Below, in pieces: positions 1-8,276 of a DNA stretch of 15,006 nucleotides (the first letter of the stretch is position 1; the number at the start of each line of letters is the position of its first letter). Location: NCBI GenBank assembly GCA_948468465.1, contig CAOKJJ010000127.1:1-15006 (forward strand), in the 5' to 3' direction. The DNA comes from an uncultured Eubacterium sp. (lineage in GTDB: Bacteria > Bacillota_A > Clostridia > Lachnospirales > Lachnospiraceae). The notes below the pieces were generated by a model. It worked only from the letters and a program-made list of their open reading frames with translations, was not told the origin of the DNA and did not search any database. The position numbers and the translations under genes were made by a program.

Positions 1-42
1 AGGCAAGGAATAAAGGGGTGATGAACCGTAGAAAAGAAAAAA

Positions 43-150
43 ATGGGTAGACCAACGGATAATCCCCGAACTGAAAAAGTAGGCTTTAGAATGTCGCCGA
101 CTGAAATTGCAGATATACAAAAGTGTGCGGACTTTGAAAAAATATTTTAA
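43..150 (+). pseudogene. Truncated ribbon-helix-helix-like protein remnant (35 codons)
   Basis: This is a short open frame, ATG at 43 to TAA at 150, starting MGRPTDNP and continuing through FRMSPTEIADIQKCADF. The MGRPTDNP opening followed by a basic strand and a helix beginning 'MSPTEIADIQ' resembles the N-terminus of small ribbon-helix-helix DNA-binding proteins common in Clostridia. The frame stops about where the second helix should continue, immediately before the clpB operator. Upstream there is only a weak purine-rich stretch and no clear promoter. I read it as a decayed or truncated copy left beside clpB. It could instead be a real 35-residue peptide or chance coding. The family resemblance is from memory of the motif, so confidence is low. 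Confidence 0.4.
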
Positions 151-155
151 CCAAA

Positions 156-182
156 TTAGCACTCACCTCTTGACAGTGCTAA
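156..182. promoter_or_regulatory. CIRCE operator (HrcA-binding site) of clpB
   Basis: TTAGCACTC (156-164), a 9-base spacer, then CAGTGCTAA (174-182). This matches the CIRCE consensus TTAGCACTC-N9-GAGTGCTAA at 17 of 18 arm positions, with exactly the canonical spacer. HrcA binds CIRCE and represses chaperone genes until heat shock, so clpB is inferred to be in the HrcA regulon here. The single deviation (C for G at 174) lies inside the -35 hexamer of the clpB promoter. No CtsR-type heptad repeat was seen in the same region. Confidence 0.93.
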
Positions 183-198
183 CAATCCGTGCTATATT
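170..198 (+). promoter_or_regulatory. Sigma-A promoter of clpB
   Basis: A perfect -35 TTGACA (170-175), a 17-base spacer and a -10 TATATT (193-198). Transcription should start near 205, giving a leader of about 60 nt. The -35 hexamer lies within the CIRCE operator, so HrcA bound there would directly exclude RNA polymerase. Confidence 0.87.
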
Positions 199-226
199 TC
201 ATTCAGATAAACAAAGTTCCTGATTT

Positions 227-242
227 GAGTGCTGATGCACTC
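227..242 (+). promoter_or_regulatory. Hairpin in clpB leader with CIRCE-like arms in reverse order
   Basis: GAGTGC (227-232), loop TGAT, GCACTC (237-242) form a perfect 6-bp stem with a 4-nt loop in the predicted 5' leader. The arm sequences are the cores of the two CIRCE half-sites but in the opposite order. The hairpin lies 10 bases upstream of the AGGAGG at 253-258. It could affect mRNA stability or ribosome access, or be a secondary protein-binding site. Its function is inference. Confidence 0.5.
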
Positions 243-265
243 GCTCTTAAAAAGGAGGCAAAGTT

Positions 266-2851
266 ATGAACATTCAAAAATTTACGCAAAAATCCATCGA
301 AGCAGTGAACGACTGCGAAAAACTGGCATATGAATATGGCAATCAGGAAATCGAGCAGGAACACCTTCTTACAGCGCTGCTGCAGCAGGAGGATGGACTG
401 ATTTTAAAACTGATTGAAAAAATGGAGATCAACAAGGAGCACTTCATGGACAATGCCCTCCGCCATCTGCAGGCAAGGGTGAAGGTGTCCGGGGGACAGG
501 TATATATAGGAAAGAATTTAAATGAGGCGCTCATTCACGCGGAAGATGAAGCACGCCAGATGGGTGATGAATATGTATCCGTAGAGCATTTGTTTTTAAG
601 CCTGCTGAAATATCCGAATCAGGCGATGAAGGCTATTTTTAAGGAATATGGCATTACGAGGGAACGTTTTCTGCAGGCGCTTTCTACGGTCCGGGGCAAT
701 CAGCGCGTGACGTCTGACAATCCGGAGGCGACGTATGATACGCTGGAGAAATATGGATATGACATGGTGGAGCGTGCGCGTGCGCAGAAATCGGATCCGG
801 TCATCGGACGTGACAATGAGATTCGTAATGTGGTACGGATTTTGTCAAGAAAGACGAAGAACAATCCAGTGCTGATCGGTGAGCCGGGGGTAGGCAAGAC
901 GGCTGTGATCGAAGGACTTGCACAGAGGATTGTTCGCGGCGATGTTCCGGAAGGGTTAAAGGATAAAAAGCTGTTTGCGCTGGATATGGGCGCGCTTGTG
1001 GCTGGAGCGAAATACCGCGGGGAATTTGAGGAGCGGTTAAAGGCGGTTTTAGACGAAGTGCGTAAAAGCGATGGACAGATTATTCTGTTTATAGATGAAC
1101 TGCATACGATTGTAGGCGCGGGCAAGACGGATGGCGCGCTGGATGCGGGAAATATGTTAAAGCCGATGCTTGCCAGGGGAGAGCTGCACTGCATCGGAGC
1201 GACGACGCTGGATGAGTACCGGGAATATATTGAAAAAGACGCGGCGTTGGAGCGGCGCTTTCAGCCGGTTATGGTAGATGAGCCGACGGTGGAAGAGACG
1301 ATTTCTATTTTGAGAGGCTTGAAAGAGCGTTATGAGGTGTTTCATGGTGTAAAGATTACGGATAGTGCGCTTGTATCTGCGGCAGTCTTGTCAAACCGTT
1401 ATATTTCGGACCGTTTTCTGCCGGATAAAGCGATTGACCTGGTAGATGAGGCGTGCGCGCTGATTAAAACAGAGCTGGATTCGATGCCGACCGAACTGGA
1501 TGAGCTGAACCGCCGTGTGATGCAGCTTCAAATAGAAGAAACGGCGCTGAAAAAAGAATCTGACCATCTGAGCCAGGAAAGGCTGGAACATTTGCAGAAA
1601 GAACTGGCGGAGTTAAACAGTGAGTTTCAGACGAAAAAGGCACAGTGGGACAATGAAAAGGCGCTGATTGAAAAAGTTCATGGACTGCGGGAAGAGCTGG
1701 AAAATGTCAAAAAAGAAATTGCGCAGGCACAGCAGCAGTATGATCTGAACAAGGCGGCTGAGCTGCAGTATGGAAAGCTGCCGCAGATCCAAAGGCAGCT
1801 GGAAGTAGAAGAAGGGAAAGTAAAGAGTGAAGATCTGACGCTGATGCATGAAAATGTCAGTGAAGAGGAGATCGCAAGGATTATTTCACGCTGGACGGGA
1901 ATACCGGTTGCAAAGCTGACCGAAGGGGAGCGAAATAAGACGCTGCATTTGGATCAGGAGCTGCATAAACGGGTGATCGGGCAGGATGAGGGTGTTACAA
2001 AAGTGACCGAAGCGATTATCCGTTCCAAAGCGGGTATTAAAGATCCAACCAAACCGATCGGCTCGTTTTTGTTCCTTGGCCCGACAGGTGTCGGAAAGAC
2101 GGAGCTGGCAAAGGCTCTGGCGGAAAGCCTGTTTGATGATGCCAACAATATGGTACGTCTGGATATGAGTGAATATATGGAGAAATATTCGGTATCCCGC
2201 CTGATCGGAGCGCCTCCTGGATATGTAGGATACGAAGAGGGAGGCCAGCTGACAGAAGCAGTCCGCAGGAAACCGTATTCCGTAGTATTGTTTGATGAGA
2301 TTGAAAAGGCACATCCGGATGTGTTTAATGTGCTGCTGCAGGTGCTGGATGATGGACGTATTACGGATTCGCAGGGAAGAACGGTGGATTTTAAAAATAC
2401 GATATTGATTATGACGTCGAATATCGGTTCCGGACATCTTTTGGAAGGGATTGATGAAAAAGGAGATATTTTGCCGGAATGTGAGCAGGCTGTGATGGCG
2501 GAGCTTCGTGGAGGGTTCCGTCCGGAGTTTTTGAATCGGCTGGATGAGATCATTTTATTTAAGCCGCTTACGATGCGTGATATCGGCAGCATTATTCGGC
2601 TGCTTATGGCGGATTTGAACCGTCGGCTTATGGACCGCAGCCTGTCTGTGGAGCTGACGCCGGAGGCGGAGCGGTTTATTGTGGAAAATGGCTATGATCC
2701 TGTATATGGGGCAAGGCCGCTGAAGCGTTATCTGCAAAAGACAGTGGAAACGCTTGCTGCCAAAGTGATACTGGCAGATCAGGTGGGAAGCGGTGATGTT
2801 ATATTAATACGGCTGACAGACGGGCGGCTGGAGGCAGTCCGCAGACCATGA
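266..2851 (+). CDS. clpB: ATP-dependent chaperone/disaggregase ClpB
   Basis: ClpB is a cytoplasmic hexameric AAA+ machine that pulls polypeptides out of aggregates together with DnaK/DnaJ/GrpE. The 861-residue product has the full ClpB plan and near-usual length. It has an N-terminal Clp repeat domain (about 1-145) and a first AAA+ domain with Walker A GEPGVGKT (205-212), pore loop [14 protein letters not shown] and Walker B FIDE (E278). A long coiled-coil middle domain (about 400-520) distinguishes ClpB from ClpA and ClpC. The second AAA+ domain has Walker A GPTGVGKT (605-612), pore loop GYVGYEEGG and Walker B LFDE (E678), followed by the C-terminal small domain. I see no ClpP-docking tripeptide and infer a disaggregase, not a protease subunit. 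AGGAGG at 253-258 fixes the start. The gene is monocistronic between its CIRCE-controlled promoter and a strong terminator. Confidence 0.97.
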   Translation: MNIQKFTQKSIEAVNDCEKLAYEYGNQEIEQEHLLTALLQQEDGLILKLIEKMEINKEHFMDNALRHLQARVKVSGGQVYIGKNLNEALIHAEDEARQMGDEYVSVEHLFLSLLKYPNQAMKAIFKEYGITRERFLQALSTVRGNQRVTSDNPEATYDTLEKYGYDMVERARAQKSDPVIGRDNEIRNVVRILSRKTKNNPVLIGEPGVGKTAVIEGLAQRIVRGDVPEGLKDKKLFALDMGALVAGAKYRGEFEERLKAVLDEVRKSDGQIILFIDELHTIVGAGKTDGALDAGNMLKPMLARGELHCIGATTLDEYREYIEKDAALERRFQPVMVDEPTVEETISILRGLKERYEVFHGVKITDSALVSAAVLSNRYISDRFLPDKAIDLVDEACALIKTELDSMPTELDELNRRVMQLQIEETALKKESDHLSQERLEHLQKELAELNSEFQTKKAQWDNEKALIEKVHGLREELENVKKEIAQAQQQYDLNKAAELQYGKLPQIQRQLEVEEGKVKSEDLTLMHENVSEEEIARIISRWTGIPVAKLTEGERNKTLHLDQELHKRVIGQDEGVTKVTEAIIRSKAGIKDPTKPIGSFLFLGPTGVGKTELAKALAESLFDDANNMVRLDMSEYMEKYSVSRLIGAPPGYVGYEEGGQLTEAVRRKPYSVVLFDEIEKAHPDVFNVLLQVLDDGRITDSQGRTVDFKNTILIMTSNIGSGHLLEGIDEKGDILPECEQAVMAELRGGFRPEFLNRLDEIILFKPLTMRDIGSIIRLLMADLNRRLMDRSLSVELTPEAERFIVENGYDPVYGARPLKRYLQKTVETLAAKVILADQVGSGDVILIRLTDGRLEAVRRP

Positions 2852-2864
2852 AAATAGGTTTCTT

Positions 2865-2904
2865 AATAGAAATCAATATAAACGAATAGAAACGAATAGA
2901 AACG
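2865..2904 (+). repeat. Four 10-bp tandem repeats ahead of the clpB terminator
   Basis: Four contiguous 10-mers: AATAGAAATC, AATATAAACG, AATAGAAACG and AATAGAAACG. Against AATAGAAACG they score 8, 9, 10 and 10 of 10. The array runs directly into the left arm of the terminator, whose first bases AACGAAT continue the repeat phase. Each AACGAAT copy is complementary to the ATTCGTT at the foot of the right arm, so the stem base can pair in shifted registers. Confidence 0.75.
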
Positions 2905-2940
2905 AATGCGGCGTATGCTGGTGTGCCGCATTCGTTTTTT
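2901..2940 (+). terminator. Rho-independent terminator of clpB
   Basis: AACGAATGCGGC (2901-2912) and GCCGCATTCGTT (2925-2936) form a perfect 12-bp stem with a 12-nt loop, running into a six-T tract (2935-2940). It lies about 50 bases after the clpB stop codon. Confidence 0.93.
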
Positions 2941-3013
2941 CATGATAATAAAGATATAAATAACAAACTTTTGAATACAATAGAGTAAGAGCATATCGCA
3001 TTGGGGCATTGGG

Positions 3014-3733
3014 ATGAAAACAGGAAAAAAACGTTACGGTATCGTTCTTTCGGTTACAGTTTTTCTTTTTTTTATGGGAGTGGCAAAGCTGTTTATGGTG
3101 ACAGAAGCGAATATGGACGCTTCAAAAGCATTATCCGGCAGCCATGTGAGCAATGATGCCAGCGCTGGCCCGCAGGAGAAGAAAAAAATTGCACTGACAT
3201 TTGACGATGGCCCGGATTCAGAATATACGCCGATGCTGCTTGACGGACTTGCCGAGAGAAAAGTAAAAGCGACTTTTTTTGTCATTGGGAAACAGGCGGA
3301 AGAGCAGCCGGAAATTATGCGGCGTCTGGTAAAGGAAGGGCACCTGATCGGAAACCATACGTATAATCATGTAGATATCAGGCATATGACAGAGTCCGCG
3401 GCAAAAGAAGAGATATTAAAAGCAAATGAAGTAATTACGGAATACACGGGGGAAGAACCGTGTTTTTTGCGTCCGCCGTTTGGCAATGGTTCCAGCAGGC
3501 TTGAAAAAGATATTGAAATGATACAGGTTTTGTGGACAATAGACACGATGGACTGGGCCTGCAAAAATGAAGCTAAAATATGTAATACGGTTTATCGCGA
3601 AATTAAGGAAAACAGCATTATTTTAATGCATGATGAATATCCTTCCTCGGTGCGGGCGGCGCTTAGCATCATTGATCAGCTGAAAAAAGAAGGATATGAA
3701 TTTGTGACAGTAGATGAGATTGTTATGGATTAG
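3014..3733 (+). CDS. Membrane-anchored polysaccharide deacetylase (NodB/CE4 family)
   Basis: This is a metal-dependent carbohydrate esterase that removes N- or O-acetyl groups from a polysaccharide, most likely peptidoglycan or a related surface glycan. The 239-residue protein has a basic N-terminus and one hydrophobic segment (about 8-29) with no clear signal-peptidase site, so I infer an outward-facing anchored enzyme, then a short linker and the NodB domain. The catalytic motifs are present in order: TFDDGP (62-67, catalytic base and metal Asp), HTYNH (115-119, metal His pair), RPPFG (153-157), DTMDW (177-181) and ILMHD (H206, catalytic His). The domain is compact and complete. The start is less certain than elsewhere, with only a G-rich stretch (GGGG at 3003-3006) upstream. 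A -10-like TACAAT lies at 2976-2981 but I see no convincing -35. Substrate specificity (PgdA- versus PdaA-like) cannot be told from the sequence. Confidence 0.92.
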   Translation: MKTGKKRYGIVLSVTVFLFFMGVAKLFMVTEANMDASKALSGSHVSNDASAGPQEKKKIALTFDDGPDSEYTPMLLDGLAERKVKATFFVIGKQAEEQPEIMRRLVKEGHLIGNHTYNHVDIRHMTESAAKEEILKANEVITEYTGEEPCFLRPPFGNGSSRLEKDIEMIQVLWTIDTMDWACKNEAKICNTVYREIKENSIILMHDEYPSSVRAALSIIDQLKKEGYEFVTVDEIVMD

Positions 3734-3741
3734 TATACATA

Positions 3742-3768
3742 AGTTAAAATACCTACAGTATATTAACT
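3742..3768 (+). terminator. Weak AT-rich hairpin after the deacetylase gene
   Basis: AGTTAA (3742-3747) pairs with TTAACT (3763-3768). After an A·A mismatch, ATAC pairs with GTAT around a 5-nt loop. The following sequence is T-rich (GAATTTTAATT) but not a clean T tract. It is a plausible weak terminator nine bases after the stop codon, and the only candidate before the next gene. Confidence 0.4.
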
Positions 3769-3818
3769 GAATTTTAATTAAAATAAATTTTGAAATTAGA
3801 TAAAAATAAAGAAAATAG

Positions 3819-3846
3819 TTGAATAAATTCCAAATAGTGTTATACT
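3819..3846 (+). promoter_or_regulatory. Sigma-A-type promoter of the chemoreceptor gene
   Basis: TTGAAT (3819-3824), a 16-base spacer and TATACT (3841-3846), in a very AT-rich stretch. I see no sigma-28 (flagellar) type -10 here, so the receptor appears to use the vegetative sigma factor. Predicted start near 3853, about 33 bases before the ATG. Confidence 0.6.
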
Positions 3847-3885
3847 AAATTTAGCTTAATATTTACCATCGAGAAGGAGGATCGA

Positions 3886-6372
3886 ATGAGGAAAAAACGA
3901 GGCGAAAATTTAGGAAACAAAGGGAGGTTTTTACAAAGTATCAGAGGAAAAATCTTCCTGATGGGCAGTACGGCGGTGATAGCTTCTGTTATTCTGGGCG
4001 CTGTCGGCATAATTTCCCTGAATCAGAATAACAGCAATCAGGAGGTACTGACAGAAATGAACCGGATCAATCTGTATCAGTACGAAAATCAGAGCCTGGA
4101 CACTTCTTATCTGTATTTTCTGGAAGATTCTTACCTGGCGGGAATTGTGGAAAATATGGGAGATATGGAACAAAGTGCGGGAGCGGCTATGCAGTCTTCG
4201 GGAAAACGGTTTGAAGAAGAGCTGACGGCGATGGAGCAAAGCATAGCTGAATGCGGAGAGAATTACCGGTCTATCCGGGAATTGAGCAGCGAACGTGGTT
4301 ATGTGCAGACAGAAGGTATGTACGAACAGTTTTTGGAGCAGGATCCAAAGCTGGAGGAAGGATTTTTAGCTGTCGCGGACGACCGTTCCTGGGTGGACGG
4401 CAGCTGGGTGACCATCGGCAGCGGTGCCAGGAAGGTAAGCGCCGGAGGAAAAAATTATTATAAATATACATATAAAAGCGATATTCCGGCAGTTGGGAAA
4501 CGGGATCAGTTTTTAGCCAGAATCGGTGCGACAGCGGTGGATTATCAAGGGACAATTGTTGTAAATAATATCGTATTATCCAAAGGCGGCAAAAAGGATC
4601 AAATTGATTTTTCGGCCATGACACAGGATGATTTTGCGGGATCGTACGGAACGGCGATACAGCAGCTGACGTTTTCGGATTTTGCAGGGGAACCTTCGGT
4701 AGTGGCGGACTGTCTGTTTGCAAAAGCAAATGACAGCTGGGAAGAAGTGTCTGTAAAATTTCCGCTGAAAGATTATGAGATCCAGGATTACAACAGTCTG
4801 TCATTTGACATTTATTTTGAAGAGGGTACTTATGAAGAGCTGACAGCGACGTTTGCGATTTCAGATAAGTATGATTTTAAAAAGGCATCCGAGCAGTTAA
4901 ATGAACGGTTTGCGACTTATAGCAGGCATGTTGTGGAAGGAGCGGAGGTAGCGCAGGAAACAGAAGCAATACGGGAATTATTTACAGTCATTCAAAAAAA
5001 TCTGCATACCTATGTAACTGACAAAACGTTACAGAATACGCTCATACAGCTGCAGGACAGCAAACAGCAGGCGTTTGAGACAATGGCGGCGCAGGATGAG
5101 AAAGTACTGGCGCTTAAGAAGGACAATATTCAATTATCCGAGCAGCTGACGCAATTGACCGGGGAAGTACGTCAAAGTGTAGAAGATGCTACGGATTTAT
5201 CACAGAAAAATATGGTTCTGATTATTGCGGTCGTATTGACGGGAAGTTTTTTGGTACTTGTATTTTTAACATTTATCATCAGCAGAAGCATGCAAAGCAG
5301 CATCCGTGTTTTTAAGCATACGCTGTCAAGCATGAAGCTGGGAGATCTGACGGTGCGGGCAAAGACCAAAGGCAGAGATGAATTTGCGGTGTTTGGACAG
5401 TACATCAATGAATTTTTGGACAAGCTGGCGGAAATATTAAAAGAAGTGCAGTTTATTTCCAAAGAAGTCAGGCTGTCCGGAGAGCAGCTGGACGAGATGG
5501 CCTCTGCCAGCGGGGTTACAGCGTCAGATATTAATCACGCAGTCAGTGAGATTGCATCCGGTGCGGTGACGCAGGCTGGAGAATCTGAATCAGCTGCAGG
5601 CAGGATCGCGGAAATGGGACGTTCGTTTGGAACCATCGTAGACTATGTGCATCATTTGAGCGGGATGTCAGATAATATGCGCGAGGCAAGCCGGGAATCC
5701 GGACAGTTTATGAGCGAGCTGCATGAGGCAAATGAAAAGACGGTGGATGCTTTTTCTCAAGTCGCGAAACAGACGCATACGACAAATGAGTCCGTGCAGA
5801 AGATTCGGGAAGCTACGGAACTGATTACTTCGATTGCAAGCCAGACAAATCTGCTTTCCTTAAACGCAAGCATTGAGGCGGCCAGGGCGGGAGAAGCAGG
5901 CAGGGGATTCGCGGTTGTTGCATCGGAGATTCAAAAGCTGGCAGACCAGTCTGGAAGCTCGGCGGAAATTATCAGCAGGATTATCGGGGATCTGGCGGAA
6001 CAGGCGGATTTAACCGTGCGGATTGTGGATGACGTTTCACAGGTGATGGAAACGCAGCAGAGCAAACTGCAGCTGACAAAAGAGCGGTTTGTGTCACTCG
6101 AACAGGATATCAGCCAGTCTGGAAGCGAGATCAAACAGATCCAGGAACAGACTGAGAACTGTGACGCGGCGAGGAGTACGGTAGAAGATGTCATCATCAA
6201 CCTGTCCGCGATTTCACAGGAAAACGCGGCATCTGCAGAGGAGACGACAGCTTCTATGACGCAGCTGCATGCGACGATGGAACAGCTGTCTGTTTCTTCT
6301 GGAAAATTGAAAGAGATGGCACAGCAGCTGGACTTGGATCTGAATTTCTTTCAGCTTGCAAAAAGAAATTAA
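3886..6372 (+). CDS. Methyl-accepting chemotaxis protein with a large ectodomain carrying a beta-rich insert
   Basis: This is a transmembrane chemoreceptor that signals through CheW/CheA to the flagellar motor. The 828-residue protein has a cytoplasmic N-terminus, TM1 (about 24-45), a roughly 400-residue extracellular region (46-443), TM2 (about 444-466), a HAMP linker (467-519) and a cytoplasmic coiled-coil signalling domain (520-828). The conserved hairpin tip spans about 647-690, including [20 protein letters not shown], and a likely methylation-helix segment [14 protein letters not shown] lies at 779-792. AAGGAGG (3874-3880) sets the start. The ectodomain is unusual. Helical segments (46-163 and 332-443) flank a beta-rich stretch (about 165-330) with motifs like a carbohydrate-binding jelly roll, such as [13 protein letters not shown] (219-231) and [10 protein letters not shown] (302-311). 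The ligand is unknown, and a glycan is my inference. No chemotaxis partner genes are adjacent. Confidence 0.95.
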   Translation: MRKKRGENLGNKGRFLQSIRGKIFLMGSTAVIASVILGAVGIISLNQNNSNQEVLTEMNRINLYQYENQSLDTSYLYFLEDSYLAGIVENMGDMEQSAGAAMQSSGKRFEEELTAMEQSIAECGENYRSIRELSSERGYVQTEGMYEQFLEQDPKLEEGFLAVADDRSWVDGSWVTIGSGARKVSAGGKNYYKYTYKSDIPAVGKRDQFLARIGATAVDYQGTIVVNNIVLSKGGKKDQIDFSAMTQDDFAGSYGTAIQQLTFSDFAGEPSVVADCLFAKANDSWEEVSVKFPLKDYEIQDYNSLSFDIYFEEGTYEELTATFAISDKYDFKKASEQLNERFATYSRHVVEGAEVAQETEAIRELFTVIQKNLHTYVTDKTLQNTLIQLQDSKQQAFETMAAQDEKVLALKKDNIQLSEQLTQLTGEVRQSVEDATDLSQKNMVLIIAVVLTGSFLVLVFLTFIISRSMQSSIRVFKHTLSSMKLGDLTVRAKTKGRDEFAVFGQYINEFLDKLAEILKEVQFISKEVRLSGEQLDEMASASGVTASDINHAVSEIASGAVTQAGESESAAGRIAEMGRSFGTIVDYVHHLSGMSDNMREASRESGQFMSELHEANEKTVDAFSQVAKQTHTTNESVQKIREATELITSIASQTNLLSLNASIEAARAGEAGRGFAVVASEIQKLADQSGSSAEIISRIIGDLAEQADLTVRIVDDVSQVMETQQSKLQLTKERFVSLEQDISQSGSEIKQIQEQTENCDAARSTVEDVIINLSAISQENAASAEETTASMTQLHATMEQLSVSSGKLKEMAQQLDLDLNFFQLAKRN

Positions 6373-6376
6373 ATAT

Positions 6377-6405
6377 TGACTAATTATTAGTTAAAATATA
6401 TACTA
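6377..6405 (+). promoter_or_regulatory. Sigma-A promoter of the phosphohexomutase gene
   Basis: TTGACT (6377-6382), a 17-base spacer and TATACT (6400-6405). It begins five bases after the chemoreceptor stop codon, so the mutase has its own promoter. The predicted start (about 6412) falls inside the left arm of the adjacent inverted repeat. Confidence 0.7.
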
Positions 6406-6406
6406 A

Positions 6407-6447
6407 GGAACTGTATGCAAATCACAGGTTATTTACCTACAGTTCCT
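6407..6447. promoter_or_regulatory. Perfect 10-bp inverted repeat at the hexomutase transcription start
   Basis: AGGAACTGTA (6407-6416) and TACAGTTCCT (6438-6447) are exact inverse complements, 21 bases apart, starting one base after the -10 hexamer. There is no T tract after it, so it does not look like a terminator for the upstream gene. Options are a two-half-site operator for an unidentified regulator or a leader-RNA hairpin. A smaller AGGT/ACCT pairing (6426-6429 with 6435-6438) lies within it. Confidence 0.5.
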
Positions 6448-6479
6448 AACAAATATTACATAAAAAGGGGTGTTTTCAG

Positions 6480-8195
6480 ATGGAGTACAAAAACGTTTAC
6501 GAAAAATGGTGCAGCGATTCCTATTTTGACGAACAGACAAAAGAAGAATTAAGGGCAATCGCCGCAGATGAGGCAGAGGTGGAAGACCGTTTTTACCGCC
6601 GGCTGGAGTTTGGAACCGGAGGACTGCGCGGGGTGATCGGCGCGGGCACAAACCGGATGAATATTTATACGGTACGCCAGGCGACGCAGGGACTGGCTAA
6701 TTATATCATTGCGCAGAACGGGCAGAGCAAAGGCGTGGCAATCGCATATGATTCCAGACGGATGTCGCCGGAATTTGCGGAAGAAGCGGCGCTTTGCTTA
6801 AATGCCAACGGGATTAAGACGTATCGGTTTGAAAGCCTGCGTCCGACGCCGGAGCTGTCGTTTGCGGTGCGCGAGCTCGGCTGTATCGCAGGCATTGTCA
6901 TTACAGCCAGCCACAACCCAAGAGAATACAACGGATATAAAGTATATTGGGAAGACGGCGCGCAGATTACGCCGCCGCATGATAAAAACATACTGGCAGA
7001 AGTCGCCAAAGTGACAGAGTTTTCTCAGGTGAAAACGACGGACAGGCAGACGGCGCTGCAGCAGGGGCTGTATCAAACGATCGGCAGTGAAATTGACGAT
7101 CTGTATATGATCCAGTTAAAAAAACAGAGCATTCACCCGGAGCTGATTCAAAAGGCGGCAGGAGATATCCGCATTGTATACACGCCGCTGCATGGAACGG
7201 GGAATCTTCCGGTGCGCCGGGTGCTCAAAGAGCTTGGCTTTGCGCATGTATATGTCGTAAAAGAGCAGGAACTGCCGGACGGCGCGTTTCCTACCGTCGC
7301 GTATCCGAATCCTGAAGATGAAAAAGCATGGACACTTGCGCTTGCGCTGGCAAAAGAAGTGGATGCGGATATTGTGCTTGCCACAGACCCGGATGCGGAC
7401 CGTTTGGGAGTCTATGCAAAAGATACAAAAACCGGAGAGTATGTGAGCTTTACCGGAAATATGTCTGGCATGCTGATTGCCGAATATATTTTACGAGAAC
7501 GCACAAAGACTGGCACAATGCCGGAAAAGCCGGCACTTGTGGAGACAATCGTAACGACGGACATGGCAAAAGCAATCGCGGCAGATTACGGCACAGCCCT
7601 GATCGAAGTGCTGACGGGCTTTAAGTATATCGGAGAACAGATTAAGCTGTTTGAGCAGGAGCATACATATCATTATGTATTTGGCCTGGAAGAAAGCTAT
7701 GGCTGTCTGGCAGGTACCTATGCGAGGGATAAAGACGCATGTGTGGCGGTTATGATGCTGTGCGAGGTGGCGGCATATTACAAGCGGCAGGGAAAGACGC
7801 TCTGGGATGCAATGCTTGCCATGTATGACAAATACGGCTATTATAAAGAGGGACTTGCGACATTGACGTTAAAAGGCATAGACGGTGCGAAGCAGATTCA
7901 GCAGAGGATGAGCGAGGCAAGGAGCAATCCGCCGAAAACGCTTGGCGGCCTGAACGTGCTTGCGGTGCGTGATTACAAAGAAGATGTCAGGACAGATCTT
8001 GTTACAGGAGAGAAAACAGCGACCGGACTGCCGGAATCTAACGTACTCTATTATGAGCTGGAAAATAATGCATGGTGCTGCGTGCGTCCATCAGGTACGG
8101 AGCCAAAAATTAAATATTATTTTGGCGTAAAGGGTACTTCTTTGGAAGACGCGGATGAAAAGCTGGAGGCCTTGCGGCAGGATATGGTGAAATAA
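6480..8195 (+). CDS. Phosphoglucomutase/phosphomannomutase (alpha-D-phosphohexomutase family)
   Basis: This cytoplasmic enzyme interconverts hexose 1-phosphate and 6-phosphate (glucose and/or mannose), linking glycolysis to glycan and nucleotide-sugar synthesis. The 571-residue protein is the usual length for the long bacterial PGM2/PgcA-like branch and has all four functional sites. These are FGTGGLRG near the N-terminus (44-51), the phosphoserine loop TASHNP (142-147, catalytic S144), the Mg2+ loop DPDADR (303-308), the sugar-specificity loop GLEESYG (402-408) and the phosphate-binding RPSGTEPKIK (536-545). The start is supported by AAGGGGTG at 6465-6472, seven bases before the ATG. It has its own promoter with an inverted repeat over the start site, and a strong terminator after the stop. 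I cannot decide glucose versus mannose preference from the sequence, so no symbol is given. Confidence 0.95.
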   Translation: MEYKNVYEKWCSDSYFDEQTKEELRAIAADEAEVEDRFYRRLEFGTGGLRGVIGAGTNRMNIYTVRQATQGLANYIIAQNGQSKGVAIAYDSRRMSPEFAEEAALCLNANGIKTYRFESLRPTPELSFAVRELGCIAGIVITASHNPREYNGYKVYWEDGAQITPPHDKNILAEVAKVTEFSQVKTTDRQTALQQGLYQTIGSEIDDLYMIQLKKQSIHPELIQKAAGDIRIVYTPLHGTGNLPVRRVLKELGFAHVYVVKEQELPDGAFPTVAYPNPEDEKAWTLALALAKEVDADIVLATDPDADRLGVYAKDTKTGEYVSFTGNMSGMLIAEYILRERTKTGTMPEKPALVETIVTTDMAKAIAADYGTALIEVLTGFKYIGEQIKLFEQEHTYHYVFGLEESYGCLAGTYARDKDACVAVMMLCEVAAYYKRQGKTLWDAMLAMYDKYGYYKEGLATLTLKGIDGAKQIQQRMSEARSNPPKTLGGLNVLAVRDYKEDVRTDLVTGEKTATGLPESNVLYYELENNAWCCVRPSGTEPKIKYYFGVKGTSLEDADEKLEALRQDMVK

Positions 8196-8209
8196 GCCTG
8201 CCTGAAATA

Positions 8210-8259
8210 AAAAGTGTAAAGCAGACTGGAAATTCCATAGGCTTTACACTTTTATTTTT
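8210..8259. terminator. Bidirectional terminator between convergent genes
   Basis: AAAAGTGTAAAGC (8210-8222) and GCTTTACACTTTT (8241-8253) form a perfect 13-bp stem with an 18-nt loop. On the plus strand it is followed by TTTTATTTTT. On the minus strand the complementary A-rich flank gives a matching T run. It therefore serves both the hexomutase gene (stop at 8195) and the small minus-strand gene (stop at 8277). Confidence 0.88.
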
Positions 8260-8276
8260 GTGGCTATTCGGTTTTA

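Noticed and set aside
1886..2592. Two long overlapping minus-strand frames (183 and 212 codons) opposite clpB
   Set aside because: They lie wholly inside the well-supported clpB frame, have low-complexity, Ser/Arg/Ile-rich products with no recognisable motif and no promoter or ribosome site. They are shadows of clpB codon usage.
4251..4804. Out-of-frame frames on both strands inside the receptor's beta-rich insert (70 and 177 codons), which could have hinted at a frameshift or foreign gene
   Set aside because: The receptor frame is uninterrupted through this region and the alternative products are Arg/Pro/Ser-rich without motifs.
6407..6447. Inverted repeat read as a rho-independent terminator of the chemoreceptor gene
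   Set aside because: The 21-base loop is long, no T tract follows the right arm, and a promoter directly precedes the left arm.
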